From Bacillota bacterium (lineage in GTDB: Bacteria; Bacillota; Bacilli; Bu12), in contig JADBKH010000028.1 in assembly GCA_014896485.1 (NCBI GenBank), positions 1 through 64,000 of the forward strand: 64,000 bases of DNA, written 5' to 3'. The notes below the pieces were generated by a model. The model searched no databases, was not told the origin of the DNA, and saw nothing but the letters and a program-made list of their open reading frames with translations. Positions 1 to 8,740 of the stretch are shown piece by piece. The number at the start of each line of letters is the position of its first letter. The first letter of the stretch is position 1. The position numbers and the translations under genes were made by a program.

Positions 1-733
1 TCCCCCAATGCAGTGCAGCAATACCCCCCCACAGCAATTTGTAATGTACCTCTTCAAAACCGGCTTGCTGCATCGCTAAAGCCAGGGTCGGAGCGTCTGG
101 AAAAGATTGCAATGACGTTGGCAGCCAGCGGTAGGGCATGTCGTCGCCGTGCATAACCAAGCGTCCCTCTAACGGGACAATGTGTTGAAAATAGAGCAAG
201 TAGATTGAGCGGAAAAGCCGAGAAGGAGGATGTGAAAGCTCCAAGGAGAGAAACGTTCCTCGCGGCTTTAGCACCCGCAGTGCTTCCTTTAGTGCTACAG
301 ACAAATCGGGGAGGTTGCGCAGCCCAAAACCGACGGTGATACAATCAAACACCGATGCCTTAAACGGCAAGGCCAGGGCATCTGCAATCACCAGATCAAC
401 CCGGCTCTCTAACCCTTTGGCACGAAGCTTTTCTTGGGCTATCGCCAGCATCTCTGGCGTCAGATCCACTGCAGTTACATGTCCACGAGGTCCAATGCGC
501 TCTGTCAACGCAATCGTGAAGTCCCCTGTACCGGCACACAAATCCAGTGCTTGCGTCTCCGCGCCGATGTCCAGCCTTCGCAGTGCGGCAATTCGCCACT
601 GCTTATGTGCCCAAAAGCTCAACAGGGAGTTCATGCGGTCGTAGTGGGGGGCAATGCGGCGAAAGACGTCCTGCACGAACGCTTCATGCGCAGCCGGATC
701 TTCGGGACGCTTCGCTGTCTGTTCCCCATTCAC
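1..733 (-). CDS. menG: Demethylmenaquinone methyltransferase MenG/UbiE, C-terminus cut by window edge
   Basis: This SAM-dependent methyltransferase carries out the last step of menaquinone synthesis, methylating demethylmenaquinone at the membrane. The ORF track omits it because it has no stop inside the window. Reading the minus strand by hand gives an N-terminus with VFRRIAPHYDRMN at about residues 23-35, the SAM-binding motif LDLCAGTGDF near residues 62-71 and DLTPEMLAIA after it. At the edge it reads GGIAALHWG, which matches the family C-terminus, so only a few residues are missing. I chose a GTG start at 733 because GAGAGGGAG lies a suitable distance upstream. It follows hepS by about 50 bases, as in Bacillus hepS-menG-hepT. 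Confidence 0.93.
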   Translation of the reverse strand, partial: MNGEQTAKRPEDPAAHEAFVQDVFRRIAPHYDRMNSLLSFWAHKQWRIAALRRLDIGAETQALDLCAGTGDFTIALTERIGPRGHVTAVDLTPEMLAIAQEKLRAKGLESRVDLVIADALALPFKASVFDCITVGFGLRNLPDLSVALKEALRVLKPRGTFLSLELSHPPSRLFRSIYLLYFQHIVPLEGRLVMHGDDMPYRWLPTSLQSFPDAPTLALAMQQAGFEEVHYKLLWGGIAALHWG

Positions 734-784
734 CGCGACCACTCCCTCTCCACTCTCTTTTGTCTTCTCCCCCCGGCTTGCAAG

Positions 785-1456
785 TCATCCCAATCTATGT
801 ATCGCACCTACCCAGGCGACATCGTCACGGTGCTGTTCCTCTACCCGTGCTGCCCACCGGTACAATTGCGCCATCGCCCCTTCCTGCCGAGTAAGCGAGT
901 TGTAGGAAGGGGTAAAGGCGGCCTCACGTTGCCAGGCATAGACCATCAGTGCCGCTGCCAACAAAAAACGTGGCTCTTTCGCAATCGATAGATACGGCCA
1001 TACGCGCTGCCATACCAATCCGTAAAGGCGCCACAACGGCGGAGGGAACAGCTGTTTCCCAGATCCTTGCGTCGCGGTCAGCAGCCAGTTTGTCCTTGTT
1101 TCTTCGACCGCACAGACCGTTCGGGAAAGGGAAGCCAACGCCGCCCATTCCGAATGTTTCGCCAACACCCAGTAGTATCCGCTGCTATAGGAATCTCCTT
1201 CAAGCACGGCAAATTGTTTCGCCCGATCAACAGGCGTCTTGGCCACGATGCTGAAATGCGTCTCTAGTCCGCTCTGCAACAGTACCACCGCAGAAACCAA
1301 GACGCTCGCCCGCCTCTTGTCAATGGTCGCCGCAAGTGCATGAAGCTGTGCAATGGCAAGCAAACGTCCATCGGGCGGATGATCTGCAGGAAAAGACCAT
1401 GGAGAAAGCAAGGGAGCTGACAATCTCAACTCTGGGTGCGGCGTTTGCATCTTCAT
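785..1456 (-). CDS. hepS: Heptaprenyl diphosphate synthase component I
   Basis: This is the small regulatory subunit of the two-component polyprenyl diphosphate synthase that makes the menaquinone-7 side chain. The catalytic subunit (hepT) would be expected beyond the left edge, after menG. The protein is 223 residues, somewhat short for the family. It carries a recognisable family segment, LEGDSYSSGYYWVLA, near residues 86-100. The family is poorly conserved, so the assignment rests on this segment plus the neighbouring menG. The ATG start at 1456 has AGAGGAG upstream. The gap of about 170 bases to speD contains a 10-base inverted repeat but no other gene. Confidence 0.85.
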   Translation of the reverse strand: MKMQTPHPELRLSAPLLSPWSFPADHPPDGRLLAIAQLHALAATIDKRRASVLVSAVVLLQSGLETHFSIVAKTPVDRAKQFAVLEGDSYSSGYYWVLAKHSEWAALASLSRTVCAVEETRTNWLLTATQGSGKQLFPPPLWRLYGLVWQRVWPYLSIAKEPRFLLAAALMVYAWQREAAFTPSYNSLTRQEGAMAQLYRWAARVEEQHRDDVAWVGAIHRLG

Positions 1457-1517
1457 TCGTCTCCTCTTGTATCATACCGCTATCGCGTCATTCTTCCCAG
1501 TCCGCTCGCAGATCGGA

Positions 1518-1549
1518 ACGTCCTTCCACACCTTTCGGGGGAAGGACGT
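1518..1549. repeat. Perfect 10-base inverted repeat between speD and hepS
   Basis: The arms ACGTCCTTCC and GGAAGGACGT are separated by 12 bases and would form a stable hairpin in the speD-hepS transcript. No U-run follows on the minus strand, so it is not a classical terminator. It could be an RNA processing or stability element, or a protein-binding site. Its function is unknown. Confidence 0.5.
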
Positions 1550-1624
1550 CTACTGTGCGAGCTCGGCTGTTCTTCGGTACTTCTTCTCCTTTTTGGAGAC
1601 CTTCAAACAAGTGCGCCTCGCTCT

Positions 1625-2017
1625 CTACAGCGACACAGCCGAATCCGGGGAAGTACGCAGGACGCGTTCAAGCACCCCACGCTTCACTTCATTGGCTTCC
1701 ATTGCGGCGGCACCAAAGCGTTTTTCAAGAACATAACAGGCAGCCCAAGGATCGACTGTATCACCACAAGTAAAAACGTCGACAGCAGCGTATCCATACT
1801 CTGGCCAGGTATGAACTGTCAGGTGAGATTCCGAAATGACAACGACCCCACTGATGCCTTGCGGACTGAACTTATGAAAAGCTACTTCGCGAATTTCAGC
1901 TCCAGATTCCAGCGCCGCATGTACCATGGTTTTCTCAACCATCTCCAGGTCATTCAGCCGATCTGGATCGCAGCCATACAATTCAGCAAGTACATGGCGC
2001 CCCAGAGCGTCCGACAA
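1625..2017 (-). CDS. speD: S-adenosylmethionine decarboxylase proenzyme
   Basis: This enzyme makes decarboxylated SAM, the aminopropyl donor for spermidine. It is synthesised as a proenzyme that cleaves itself to generate a pyruvoyl cofactor. The prokaryotic-type signature is clear: [12 protein letters not shown] at the N-terminus and [15 protein letters not shown] around the cleavage serine. The track's longer ORF (from 2122) would run across an excellent sigma-A promoter (2065-2092) and add residues the family lacks. I therefore chose the TTG at 2017 (MSDALGRHV), preceded by GAGAGGGGTGG, which gives 130 residues. It appears to lead a speD-hepS-menG transcription unit, an uncommon grouping of polyamine and menaquinone genes. 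Confidence 0.92.
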   Translation of the reverse strand: MSDALGRHVLAELYGCDPDRLNDLEMVEKTMVHAALESGAEIREVAFHKFSPQGISGVVVISESHLTVHTWPEYGYAAVDVFTCGDTVDPWAACYVLEKRFGAAAMEANEVKRGVLERVLRTSPDSAVSL

Positions 2018-2064
2018 CTGCCGTCCCACCCCTCTCTGTAACCCGTAACAAGAAATCGTTCCGA

Positions 2065-2092
2065 ATTGTAACACGTCATGAGTCGCTGTCAA
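2065..2092 (-). promoter_or_regulatory. Sigma-A promoter of speD-hepS-menG
   Basis: On the minus strand a perfect TTGACA (-35) is followed after 16 bases by TACAAT (-10). It lies just upstream of the chosen speD start and overlaps the last codons of the PHP-like gene. It is one of the best promoter matches in the window. Confidence 0.75.
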
Positions 2093-3181
2093 CGGTTGTG
2101 GTCGATTGCACTTGTACCGCATTGCTTAAGATCCACAGCCGGCTGTGGCCACCGCGCCAGAGGCGCACCTCCATATGATAGCGCCCCGGCGCACGAATCG
2201 TCCAAGTAGCGGAACGACCTTCCCGCTGAGCACACAGCTGACCATCGCGATACAGCTGAATCAATGCCCGTTGGGGCAACAGTACGTGTGCAACAGCAAA
2301 CGGCTCTAGCACAGCGCTCTCACCGGGCGAAGCCACGTGTTTGCTATCTTGAATGTAGAAGACCGCCCCCTTGCTATCGGCCAACCCATCGGCAGCGATA
2401 AAGTCTCTTCCTTTTCCCAATGCTTCGACCAACACTGTACGGGCCCGCTGTGCATCGGAAGGAAGCATATCATGCAAAACAATGTGGATGCGCACAGCAC
2501 GTAAAGCCCAGTCACGTGGAATCCATTCCAGGCGTGCTTGCCCGAGCTGCCATTGTAGCCGGGGAAAAGCCGACCACGCGATCGCTGGCGGAGTCCCTGC
2601 TTTTATCCAAGCGGCTCGCAAAGTGGGATCGACGCCGGTGATGGTTTCGTATGGAAACCATAGGTGCCACAAGACTGCTGGAGCAGAGCGCGTTGTCTGT
2701 CGATAACTGGCCCAGGGATCCCACAGAGTCCACCCATCGGACTGAGACATTTCCCTTTCCGTTGTCGGGATCGCCGCTTCCGTAAACAGCAAGCCACCTC
2801 GCTGTTTCACCTGTGCTGCCAAGGTTGTATCTCTTCAGTTGGCTTTGGCAGCGTCGTCGGAGCAACAGCGTTGTACCCTCCTGCAGCGCCGATCACGCTC
2901 TCGTTGGCAAGTACGAGTAAAGGATCATGGGAAGAGGGGCTTGCTCCAAGCAAACCGGCAAATTGCAATTTCTCCCGGCGCGCTTGTTCAAGTAAAGCAT
3001 TGCGTGTTAAAACACCGCCATGCGCTGCGTCACGAAGGCCCAACACCCCGACAAATTCTTGGAACGGTCGCTTTGGAAAGGGAGGGGCCACCTCTTCGGC
3101 TGTCCCCTTCTGACTGTTTCCTGCTGCGACGAAGGTCGTCAGCAACGCACACGTGAGTACGCGGATGATGAAACGACGCAC
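2076..3181 (-). pseudogene. Exported PHP-family (CehA/McbA-like) protein, split by a frameshift
   Basis: Two overlapping ORFs (2807-3181 and 2076-2822) together read as one protein. The first begins with a Sec signal peptide (MRRFIIRVLTCALLTTFVAAG) from a GTG start behind AAAGGAGGAGACG. The second has no sensible start of its own: its frame opens only after a stop at about 2835 and it begins with TTG. The order of motifs resembles CehA/McbA-like PHP phosphoesterases: an N-terminal HGGVLTRNALLEQARREKL stretch, then AAQVKQRGGLLF, and near the C-terminus PGRYHMEVRLWRGGHSRLWI followed by SNAV. Restoring one base between about 2809 and 2834 joins the halves. The metal-binding DxHxH and TDH motifs of active PHP enzymes are not visible (GLRDAAHGG and LLGASPSS stand in those places), so the fold may be catalytically dead even when intact. 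Family assignment is from pattern memory. Confidence 0.6.
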
Positions 3182-3267
3182 CGTCTCCTCCTTTGCAGCC
3201 GAGTCTCATATCGGCCCACAAAGGAAGTATGCCCATCGCCGTAAATGCCGCTCACGGAGGTCTACGT

Positions 3268-3516
3268 CTACTCGGTCTCTCCAACCTCGATCGTACCCAG
3301 GTCCGTGTATAGGGTTGCTCGGCCACGCACTTTGATGGCGGCCGTCACATCGGTAAATTGGGCGATCATTGCTTCTCCAGCATCCAAACGCTCCGTATGA
3401 TGAAAACGTGTATCTTCGCCCCGCGTCATGCCGATCACCTGGACACCGTTTTGACGGGCGAGCACGACCACGTAACGCGCCAGCCCTGGAGTCACCTTGC
3501 CTTCGTCTATCCTCAA
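3268..3516 (-). CDS. mtrB: Trp RNA-binding attenuation protein (TRAP)
   Basis: TRAP forms an 11-subunit ring that, when loaded with tryptophan, binds (G/U)AG repeats in trp transcripts to cause termination or block translation. The match is strong along the whole length: NGVQVIGMTRGEDTRFHH, then LDAGEAMIAQFTD, then AAIKVRGRATLYT. The RNA-contacting Lys56 and Arg58 of the B. subtilis protein are kept in IKVRG, while the position of Lys37 is Arg (TERLD). I chose the TTG at 3516 because GGGAGG lies 6 bases upstream; the track start at 3537 would include that ribosome site. This gives 82 residues. It lies between the rnjB terminator and the PHP-like gene rather than directly before hepS as in Bacillus. 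Confidence 0.92.
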   Translation of the reverse strand: MRIDEGKVTPGLARYVVVLARQNGVQVIGMTRGEDTRFHHTERLDAGEAMIAQFTDVTAAIKVRGRATLYTDLGTIEVGETE

Positions 3517-3587
3517 GACCCGCCTCCCTTCTGGCAATCTGCCAGGCCCTTAGGGTTGCCTTGCATTTATTTTATAAAGAAGCGTTT

Positions 3588-3620
3588 AAAAAGAGCAGGG
3601 CCTTCTCAAACACCCTGCTC
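3588..3620 (-). terminator. Rho-independent terminator of rnjB
   Basis: On the minus strand GAGCAGGG pairs with CCCTGCTC across a 12-base loop and is followed directly by TTTTT. It sits about 30 bases after the rnjB stop and separates it from mtrB. Confidence 0.85.
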
Positions 3621-3648
3621 CAGTGCGGGAAAAACATGCTCACGGGAG

Positions 3649-5316
3649 CTATATCTCCATGATAATCGGTAAGATCATTGGCCTTCTCTTGGTCTTTTCA
3701 AACAAGAAAGAACCGACTGCATCACGTACGCTGGTCTTCAAGCTCGACCAATCCGTCATTTTCTCTCTTACACAGTGCGCAACGGTCTCGGTCACCAATT
3801 TGTTTGTCTCTTCCAGCAAGTGTTCGGATTCACGCATGTATACAAAACCACGTGTAATGATATCTGGCCCGGAGACCACTTGTCCGGTCTGGGTTGAGAG
3901 GGTAAGCACAACGACGAGAATGCCGTCTTGTGAAAGGACTTTACGATCCCGTAAGACGATATTGCCCACATCTCCAACCCCATACCCGTCGATGAGCACA
4001 CTGCCATTGAGAACGCGTGCACCCACATGGGCGCGTTCTGCAGACATTCGAAGTGGATCGCCATTTTCTAGGATGAAAATGTCCTGGGGAGAGATCCCAC
4101 AGGCGATCGCCAACTCCGCATGGCGCTGCTGCATCCTGTACTCTCCATGCATGGGGACAAAATATCGTGGCCGTACCAGATTGAGCATCAGTTTAAGCTC
4201 CTCCTGGCTGGCATGGCCCGAGGCGTGCACGGAAGTGACAGCAGCATAGACAACATGAGCCCCTGCCCGTTCCAGCTGATCGATCGTCCGTGCAACAGGC
4301 GTTTCATTGCCAGGAATGGGATTGGCAGAGATAACCACCGTATCTCCAGGCACAATCTCAACCTTGCGGTGAGAGGCATTGGCCATGCGTGTCAGCGCAG
4401 AGGTCGGCTCCCCCTGGCTACCCGTCGAGAGAATGACCAGCCGCTCTGCAGGAAGAGAACCGATATGATCGAGGTCGATAAACTGGTCGTCGGTGGCACG
4501 GACAAATCCCAATTCCCGGGCAATGTTTAAGACGTTGACCATGCTGCGTCCCACAACCGCCACACGCCGATGATAGGTGGCAGAAGCATCCAACACTTGT
4601 TGAATGCGGTGGATATTGGAGGCAAAGGTGGCGACGATAATGCGTCCGGGTGCCTCATTAAAAACGCGGTCGATCGTCGTGCCTACGCTGCGTTCCGAGA
4701 GGGTGTACCCCGCCCGTTCTGCATTGGTGCTATCAGAGAGCAAGGCCAGAACACCCTTCTCTCCAACGGCAGCAAGGTAGCTGTAATCGGGAATGCGCCC
4801 GTCCACCGGCGTTTGATCGAACTTAAAGTCACCCGTATGCACAACCGTGCCTGCCGGAGAATCAATGATCAATCCCGCTGCATCGGGAATGCTGTGCGTC
4901 TGATGAAAGAAGGTGACGCGGAAGGCACCGGCCCGCACAGGGGTGCGAGGTTCTACAACATAGGTTCGAATTTTAGAACCGAGCCCCGCTTCGCGCAGCT
5001 TTTGCTCCACCAAGCCGATCGTCAACTGAGTGCCGTAAACAGGGACACGTAATTCCCGCAACACGTACGGCAAAGCGCCGATGTGATCTTCGTGTCCGTG
5101 GGTCAAGAAGATACCGCGCACCCGCTGTTTCCGCTCCAGCAGATAGGTGATGTCGGGAATGACCAGGTCGATACCGAGCATCTCCGGATCGGGAAACTTA
5201 AGGCCGCAATCGACCACGATAATGTCCTCGCCATACTCGTAGACGTATAGGTTCTTGCCGATCTCCCCCATGCCGCCCAGGGGAATCAGCGTCAATTCAT
5301 TGTCGTCCTTTGCCAA
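3649..5316 (-). CDS. rnjB: Ribonuclease J
   Basis: A metallo-beta-lactamase/beta-CASP ribonuclease of mRNA and rRNA processing. The zinc-binding HGHEDH motif appears in LTHGHEDHIGALPY, with HTGDFKFD and later SVHASGHASQEEL and FVPMHGEYRM, all typical of RNase J. The track's 591-residue ORF runs back across a perfect promoter. I chose the TTG at 5316 (MAKDDNELTLIPLGG) with GGAGGTG six bases upstream, giving 555 residues. Its position right after dapA matches B. subtilis rnjB (ymfA) and is the reason for choosing rnjB over rnjA. It has its own promoter and terminator. Confidence 0.93.
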   Translation of the reverse strand: MAKDDNELTLIPLGGMGEIGKNLYVYEYGEDIIVVDCGLKFPDPEMLGIDLVIPDITYLLERKQRVRGIFLTHGHEDHIGALPYVLRELRVPVYGTQLTIGLVEQKLREAGLGSKIRTYVVEPRTPVRAGAFRVTFFHQTHSIPDAAGLIIDSPAGTVVHTGDFKFDQTPVDGRIPDYSYLAAVGEKGVLALLSDSTNAERAGYTLSERSVGTTIDRVFNEAPGRIIVATFASNIHRIQQVLDASATYHRRVAVVGRSMVNVLNIARELGFVRATDDQFIDLDHIGSLPAERLVILSTGSQGEPTSALTRMANASHRKVEIVPGDTVVISANPIPGNETPVARTIDQLERAGAHVVYAAVTSVHASGHASQEELKLMLNLVRPRYFVPMHGEYRMQQRHAELAIACGISPQDIFILENGDPLRMSAERAHVGARVLNGSVLIDGYGVGDVGNIVLRDRKVLSQDGILVVVLTLSTQTGQVVSGPDIITRGFVYMRESEHLLEETNKLVTETVAHCVREKMTDWSSLKTSVRDAVGSFLFEKTKRRPMILPIIMEI

Positions 5317-5382
5317 AAAGACACCTCCGGTAGGAGAGGCCCCACCGTACCGCACGTTCCCGCACCAAAACGCTTGGTACCG

Positions 5383-5411
5383 ATTATAGTCGCCCCACAG
5401 ACCAACAACAA
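5383..5411 (-). promoter_or_regulatory. Sigma-A promoter of rnjB
   Basis: On the minus strand TTGTTG, a 17-base spacer and a perfect TATAAT lie between the dapA stop and the chosen rnjB start. This supports rnjB being transcribed on its own and argues against the longer track ORF. Confidence 0.75.
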
Positions 5412-5423
5412 TGCAAACGGGCA

Positions 5424-6344
5424 CTACGCCAGAGAAAGATCATCATGCAGCGCGCTCAACACTCCGCTCAATCGAGCACGCGTGGCATGAGTCACAGAGA
5501 CCAGAGGCAAACGCAAAGGGCCCAGTGGTTGATCGAGCAGCTCGTAACACGCCTTGAGTGGAGCCGGTGAACTCTCTAGGAAAAGCGCTTCAAAAGCTGG
5601 GGCAAGACGTTGGTGCAGTGTGACCGCAGTGGTAACATCGCCAGAAAGGTAGGCATCAATCATGCGCCTCATCGTACGCCCAAAAAGGTGGGAAGCGACA
5701 CTAACAACCCCATAAGCACCGACAGAGAGCATCGGCAAGGTCAAGGCGTCCTCGCCACTGTAGAGTGTAAAGGCATCATTTCTGGAAGCTATCGCCAGCT
5801 GCGTAATCGCACTGAAATCTCCATCGGCTTCTTTCACCGCTCCAATCACGCCAGCTTCCGCTAAGCGTTCTACGGTCTCTGGTGAAACGTTGACACCTGT
5901 ACGTTTTGGAATATTATACAACATTATTGGCAATTTGGCAGCCTGGGCAATGTAAGAAAAATGTCGGTACAAGCCTTCTTGAGTAGGGCGATTGTAATAA
6001 GGGGCAACCACCAGCAGTCCATCGACACCGAGCTGTGCCACTTCCCTGGCAAATGCAGCACTCTCTTGGGTCTCGTTGCTTCCAACGCCGGCCCAGATTT
6101 CTGCACGGCCGTTGGCTACTTCAACTGCCTTTTCAAAAAGGAGCCGTTTCTCCTGATGGCTCAATGTCGGGGATTCACCGGTCGTCCCAGCGATCACCAA
6201 GCCTTCGGAACCAGTGGTGATCAGCTGCTCGACCAAGCTTTCAAAGCGAGGTACGTTCAGACTGCCATCGGGTAAAAAGGGAGTCGCGGCCGCTGTGATC
6301 AAACGTGGCGGAGCCCCATGGCGCTCCGCCCAACGCGTATTCAT
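5424..6344 (-). CDS. dapA: 4-hydroxy-tetrahydrodipicolinate synthase
   Basis: It condenses pyruvate with aspartate semialdehyde at the branch to lysine, DAP and dipicolinate. Family marks are the GTTGES motif near residues 53-58, APYYNRP near 114-120, the catalytic tyrosine in LYNIPKRTG and the Schiff-base lysine in GAVKEADGD (about residue 171). I chose ATG 6344, with GGGAGG upstream; its ATG overlaps the TGA of dapG in an ATGA junction, indicating translational coupling. The protein is 306 residues, slightly longer than the usual 290-300. It ends the ymxH-dpaA-asd-dapG-dapA cluster. Confidence 0.96.
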   Translation of the reverse strand: MNTRWAERHGAPPRLITAAATPFLPDGSLNVPRFESLVEQLITTGSEGLVIAGTTGESPTLSHQEKRLLFEKAVEVANGRAEIWAGVGSNETQESAAFAREVAQLGVDGLLVVAPYYNRPTQEGLYRHFSYIAQAAKLPIMLYNIPKRTGVNVSPETVERLAEAGVIGAVKEADGDFSAITQLAIASRNDAFTLYSGEDALTLPMLSVGAYGVVSVASHLFGRTMRRMIDAYLSGDVTTAVTLHQRLAPAFEALFLESSPAPLKACYELLDQPLGPLRLPLVSVTHATRARLSGVLSALHDDLSLA

Positions 6345-7630
6345 GAGACAGCCTCCCTTGCCGCAGTCAAGGTGATGCTCTTTCCCAATTCGAAAGCATC
6401 GTGCAAGGTAACCACCGCTTCCTGAAGCCTCTCTTGGGGTACCAAACACCAAATGGTCGTGTGTGAATCAGCGCTCTGTAGGATAGGAATACGCGTCTTT
6501 GTCAGAGCAGTCACGATCTTGGCCATCACCCCGGGCACTCCGTGCATCCCTGCTCCCACCACCGAAACTTTGGCGCATCCACTGCGGATGCGCAATACCG
6601 CATGGATCTCCTCTAGCGCTGCCTTGGCCCGCGAAAGATCCTCCTCTGCGATGGTAAACGAGGTCCCCAGGGTGTTGACATTGATGAAATCAACCGATAC
6701 ACCAGCCGAAGCCATCCTTTGGAAGACTGCAGCCTCGAGCTCGAGTGCCTGTCGGGTACGTTCCTCTTGTTCCTCGTCATCCAATGAAGCCTGTGGTAAC
6801 AATACCTTCACTTGCACCAGATGTGCCGTATGGGCAATACCGGTCACTAGTCTCGCCGGACCAATCCGTCCCCGGTCCATCTCGGTCACACTGGTGATCA
6901 GGGTCCCTGCAGTCGAGCTGCTTGTCTGTCGCACACGCATGGGAATGTTGTGGGCCATGACAACTTCAACTGCCCGGGGATGGACCACTTTTGCACCTTG
7001 ATAGGCAAGGTTGAAAATCTCGTTGTAGGTCACGACATCGAGGCGCCTGGCTTCATCGACCAGACGTGGATCGGCGGTCATCACTCCGTCGACATCCGTA
7101 AAGATATCAACCATCTCAGCCCCAAGCGCGACACCCAAGGCTGCAGCTGTAGTATCGCTGCCCCCTCTGCCGAGGGTCGTCACTTCTCCGCTGTCCGTGA
7201 TACCCTGGAACCCTGTTACGACGACCACAATGCCTTGCGAGAGGAGATCGAGAATACGCTGTGGTCGTATACGAAGGATCTGGGCGTCTCCAAAAGAATC
7301 GTCCGTCTCAATGCCGGCCTGCCACCCGGTCAAGGCACTCGCCTGAATCCCAGAGGCATTTAGCTCCGCAGCAAAGATCGCTGCTGAAATCGTTTCACCA
7401 CAAGAAAGCAAAAGATCCAATTCCCGTGGAGGCACCTCTCCTGCCACTTCACGTGCTCGGCTGATGAGTGTATCCGTTGCATAGGGATCTCCCTTGCGTC
7501 CCATCGCAGAGACAACGACGACAACTGCATAGCCCTCTTTCGTCGCCTCCCGCACATGTTCGATCGCATGCTTGCGCATCTCGCGCGTGTGCAACGAAGT
7601 TCCCCCAAATTTCTGCACCAACACCCTCAT
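6341..7630 (-). CDS. dapG: Aspartate kinase (DapG type)
   Basis: First enzyme of the aspartate family, phosphorylating aspartate. The kinase domain starts with VQKFGGTS and carries GRGGSDTTAAALG and DGVMTADPR. Two C-terminal ACT-type regulatory regions follow (SVDFINVNT and KVSVVGAGMHGVPG). The start ATG at 7630 follows AGGAGC and gives 429 residues with the family N-terminus MRVLVQKFGG; the track start adds 31 extra residues. The gene lies in the same place as B. subtilis dapG, the DAP-inhibited isozyme, which is the basis for the symbol. Its effector specificity cannot be read from the sequence. It is coupled to dapA by a 4-base overlap. Confidence 0.95.
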   Translation of the reverse strand: MRVLVQKFGGTSLHTREMRKHAIEHVREATKEGYAVVVVVSAMGRKGDPYATDTLISRAREVAGEVPPRELDLLLSCGETISAAIFAAELNASGIQASALTGWQAGIETDDSFGDAQILRIRPQRILDLLSQGIVVVVTGFQGITDSGEVTTLGRGGSDTTAAALGVALGAEMVDIFTDVDGVMTADPRLVDEARRLDVVTYNEIFNLAYQGAKVVHPRAVEVVMAHNIPMRVRQTSSSTAGTLITSVTEMDRGRIGPARLVTGIAHTAHLVQVKVLLPQASLDDEEQEERTRQALELEAAVFQRMASAGVSVDFINVNTLGTSFTIAEEDLSRAKAALEEIHAVLRIRSGCAKVSVVGAGMHGVPGVMAKIVTALTKTRIPILQSADSHTTIWCLVPQERLQEAVVTLHDAFELGKSITLTAAREAVS

Positions 7631-7640
7631 CGAACTGCTC

Positions 7641-8684
7641 CTATCCATGAACTGCCTCTGCCCACGTTTCGGCAATCGCCACCGCATTGGATGCGGCACC
7701 GCGCAGCAGGTTGTCTGAAACAATCCAAAAATGGATGCCTCTCTCTTCGTAGCGATCGCGTCTCAGCCGTCCCACAAACGTCTCTTCCCGACCTGCGCAC
7801 ATCAAAGGGTACGGATAGCGCTGCTCATCCGGATCATCTTCGACGACAACCGTTGGAAAAGCCCGTAAGGCATCACGTATTTCCGGGATTTCTGCCGGCT
7901 CCTCCAATTCCACATAGACACTTTCACTGTGGCCACGGACCACAGGAACGCGCACACAGGTCGCACTGACCGCTAGTCTCGGCGCATGCAAGATCTTCTG
8001 AGTCTCATTCTGCATCTTTTCTTCTTCTTTGGTAAAGCCGTCTGCAAGAAAATGATCGATCTGCGGCAAGACATTCAGTGCGATCGGGTAATGCACAGCA
8101 GCATCTGCTACTGGAAGCACCGCAGGTGCAACGCTTTCTCCTCGTACCCAAGCTTGTAATTGGTGCTCTAGTTCATCAATTGCTCTCTGGCCACTGCCAG
8201 ATACGGCCTGGTAGGTCGAGACGATCACACGGTGCAACCCGAACCGCTGTTTCAGTGGTTCAAGGGCCAAAACCAACTGAGCAGTGGAACAATTTGGGTT
8301 GGCAATTAACCCGTGATGATGGCCAAGATCTGCACCGTTGACTTCGGGGACGATCAAAGGCACATCGGGCTCCATGCGAAATGCGCTGGAATTGTCGATT
8401 ACAACGCATCCAGCATTGACAGCAACAGGTGCCCACTGGCGCGAAGCACTGCCTCCGGCTGAAAAGAGGGCAAGATCAACCCCATCAAAGGAATGCTCAT
8501 TGACTGCCTCTACGCGCAACTGCTCACCGGAAAAAGGGAGCAAGGTCCCGGCGCTACGCGGTGAAGCGAGCAACCGTAACGAAGCGACAGGAAAGGCATG
8601 GCGTTCGAGTGTGCGCACCATCTCACGGCCCACTGCCCCGGTAGCTCCCAGGACAGCCACATGGTAACCCGCCCTGTTCTCCAA
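7641..8684 (-). CDS. asd: Aspartate-semialdehyde dehydrogenase
   Basis: It reduces aspartyl phosphate to the semialdehyde that feeds both the dapA and hom branches. The NADP-binding GATGAVGREM motif is at residues 13-22 and the catalytic cysteine is in NPNCSTAQ (about residue 132). HSESVYVELEE and NLLRGAASNAV near the C-terminus are typical. The TTG at 8684 (MENRAGYHVAVLG) sits 9 bases after AGAGGAGG and is preferred to the track's ATG. It lies between dpaA and dapG with no room for dpaB, which B. subtilis has at this point. Confidence 0.95.
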   Translation of the reverse strand: MENRAGYHVAVLGATGAVGREMVRTLERHAFPVASLRLLASPRSAGTLLPFSGEQLRVEAVNEHSFDGVDLALFSAGGSASRQWAPVAVNAGCVVIDNSSAFRMEPDVPLIVPEVNGADLGHHHGLIANPNCSTAQLVLALEPLKQRFGLHRVIVSTYQAVSGSGQRAIDELEHQLQAWVRGESVAPAVLPVADAAVHYPIALNVLPQIDHFLADGFTKEEEKMQNETQKILHAPRLAVSATCVRVPVVRGHSESVYVELEEPAEIPEIRDALRAFPTVVVEDDPDEQRYPYPLMCAGREETFVGRLRRDRYEERGIHFWIVSDNLLRGAASNAVAIAETWAEAVHG

Positions 8685-8740
8685 AGCGAAATACCTCCTC
8701 TGGATGATCTCCATTTGCGTTCGGCCAAATCGTCAAGGTG

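Noticed and set aside
2807-2833. Programmed frameshift joining the two PHP-like ORFs
   Set aside because: No slippery heptamer or downstream stimulatory structure was found at the crossover; a one-base deletion is simpler.
3255-3300. A cluster of GAG/TAG triplets at the end of mtrB that might bind TRAP
   Set aside because: Spacing between triplets is irregular (0 to 8 bases) against the usual 2-3, and most lie inside the coding sequence.
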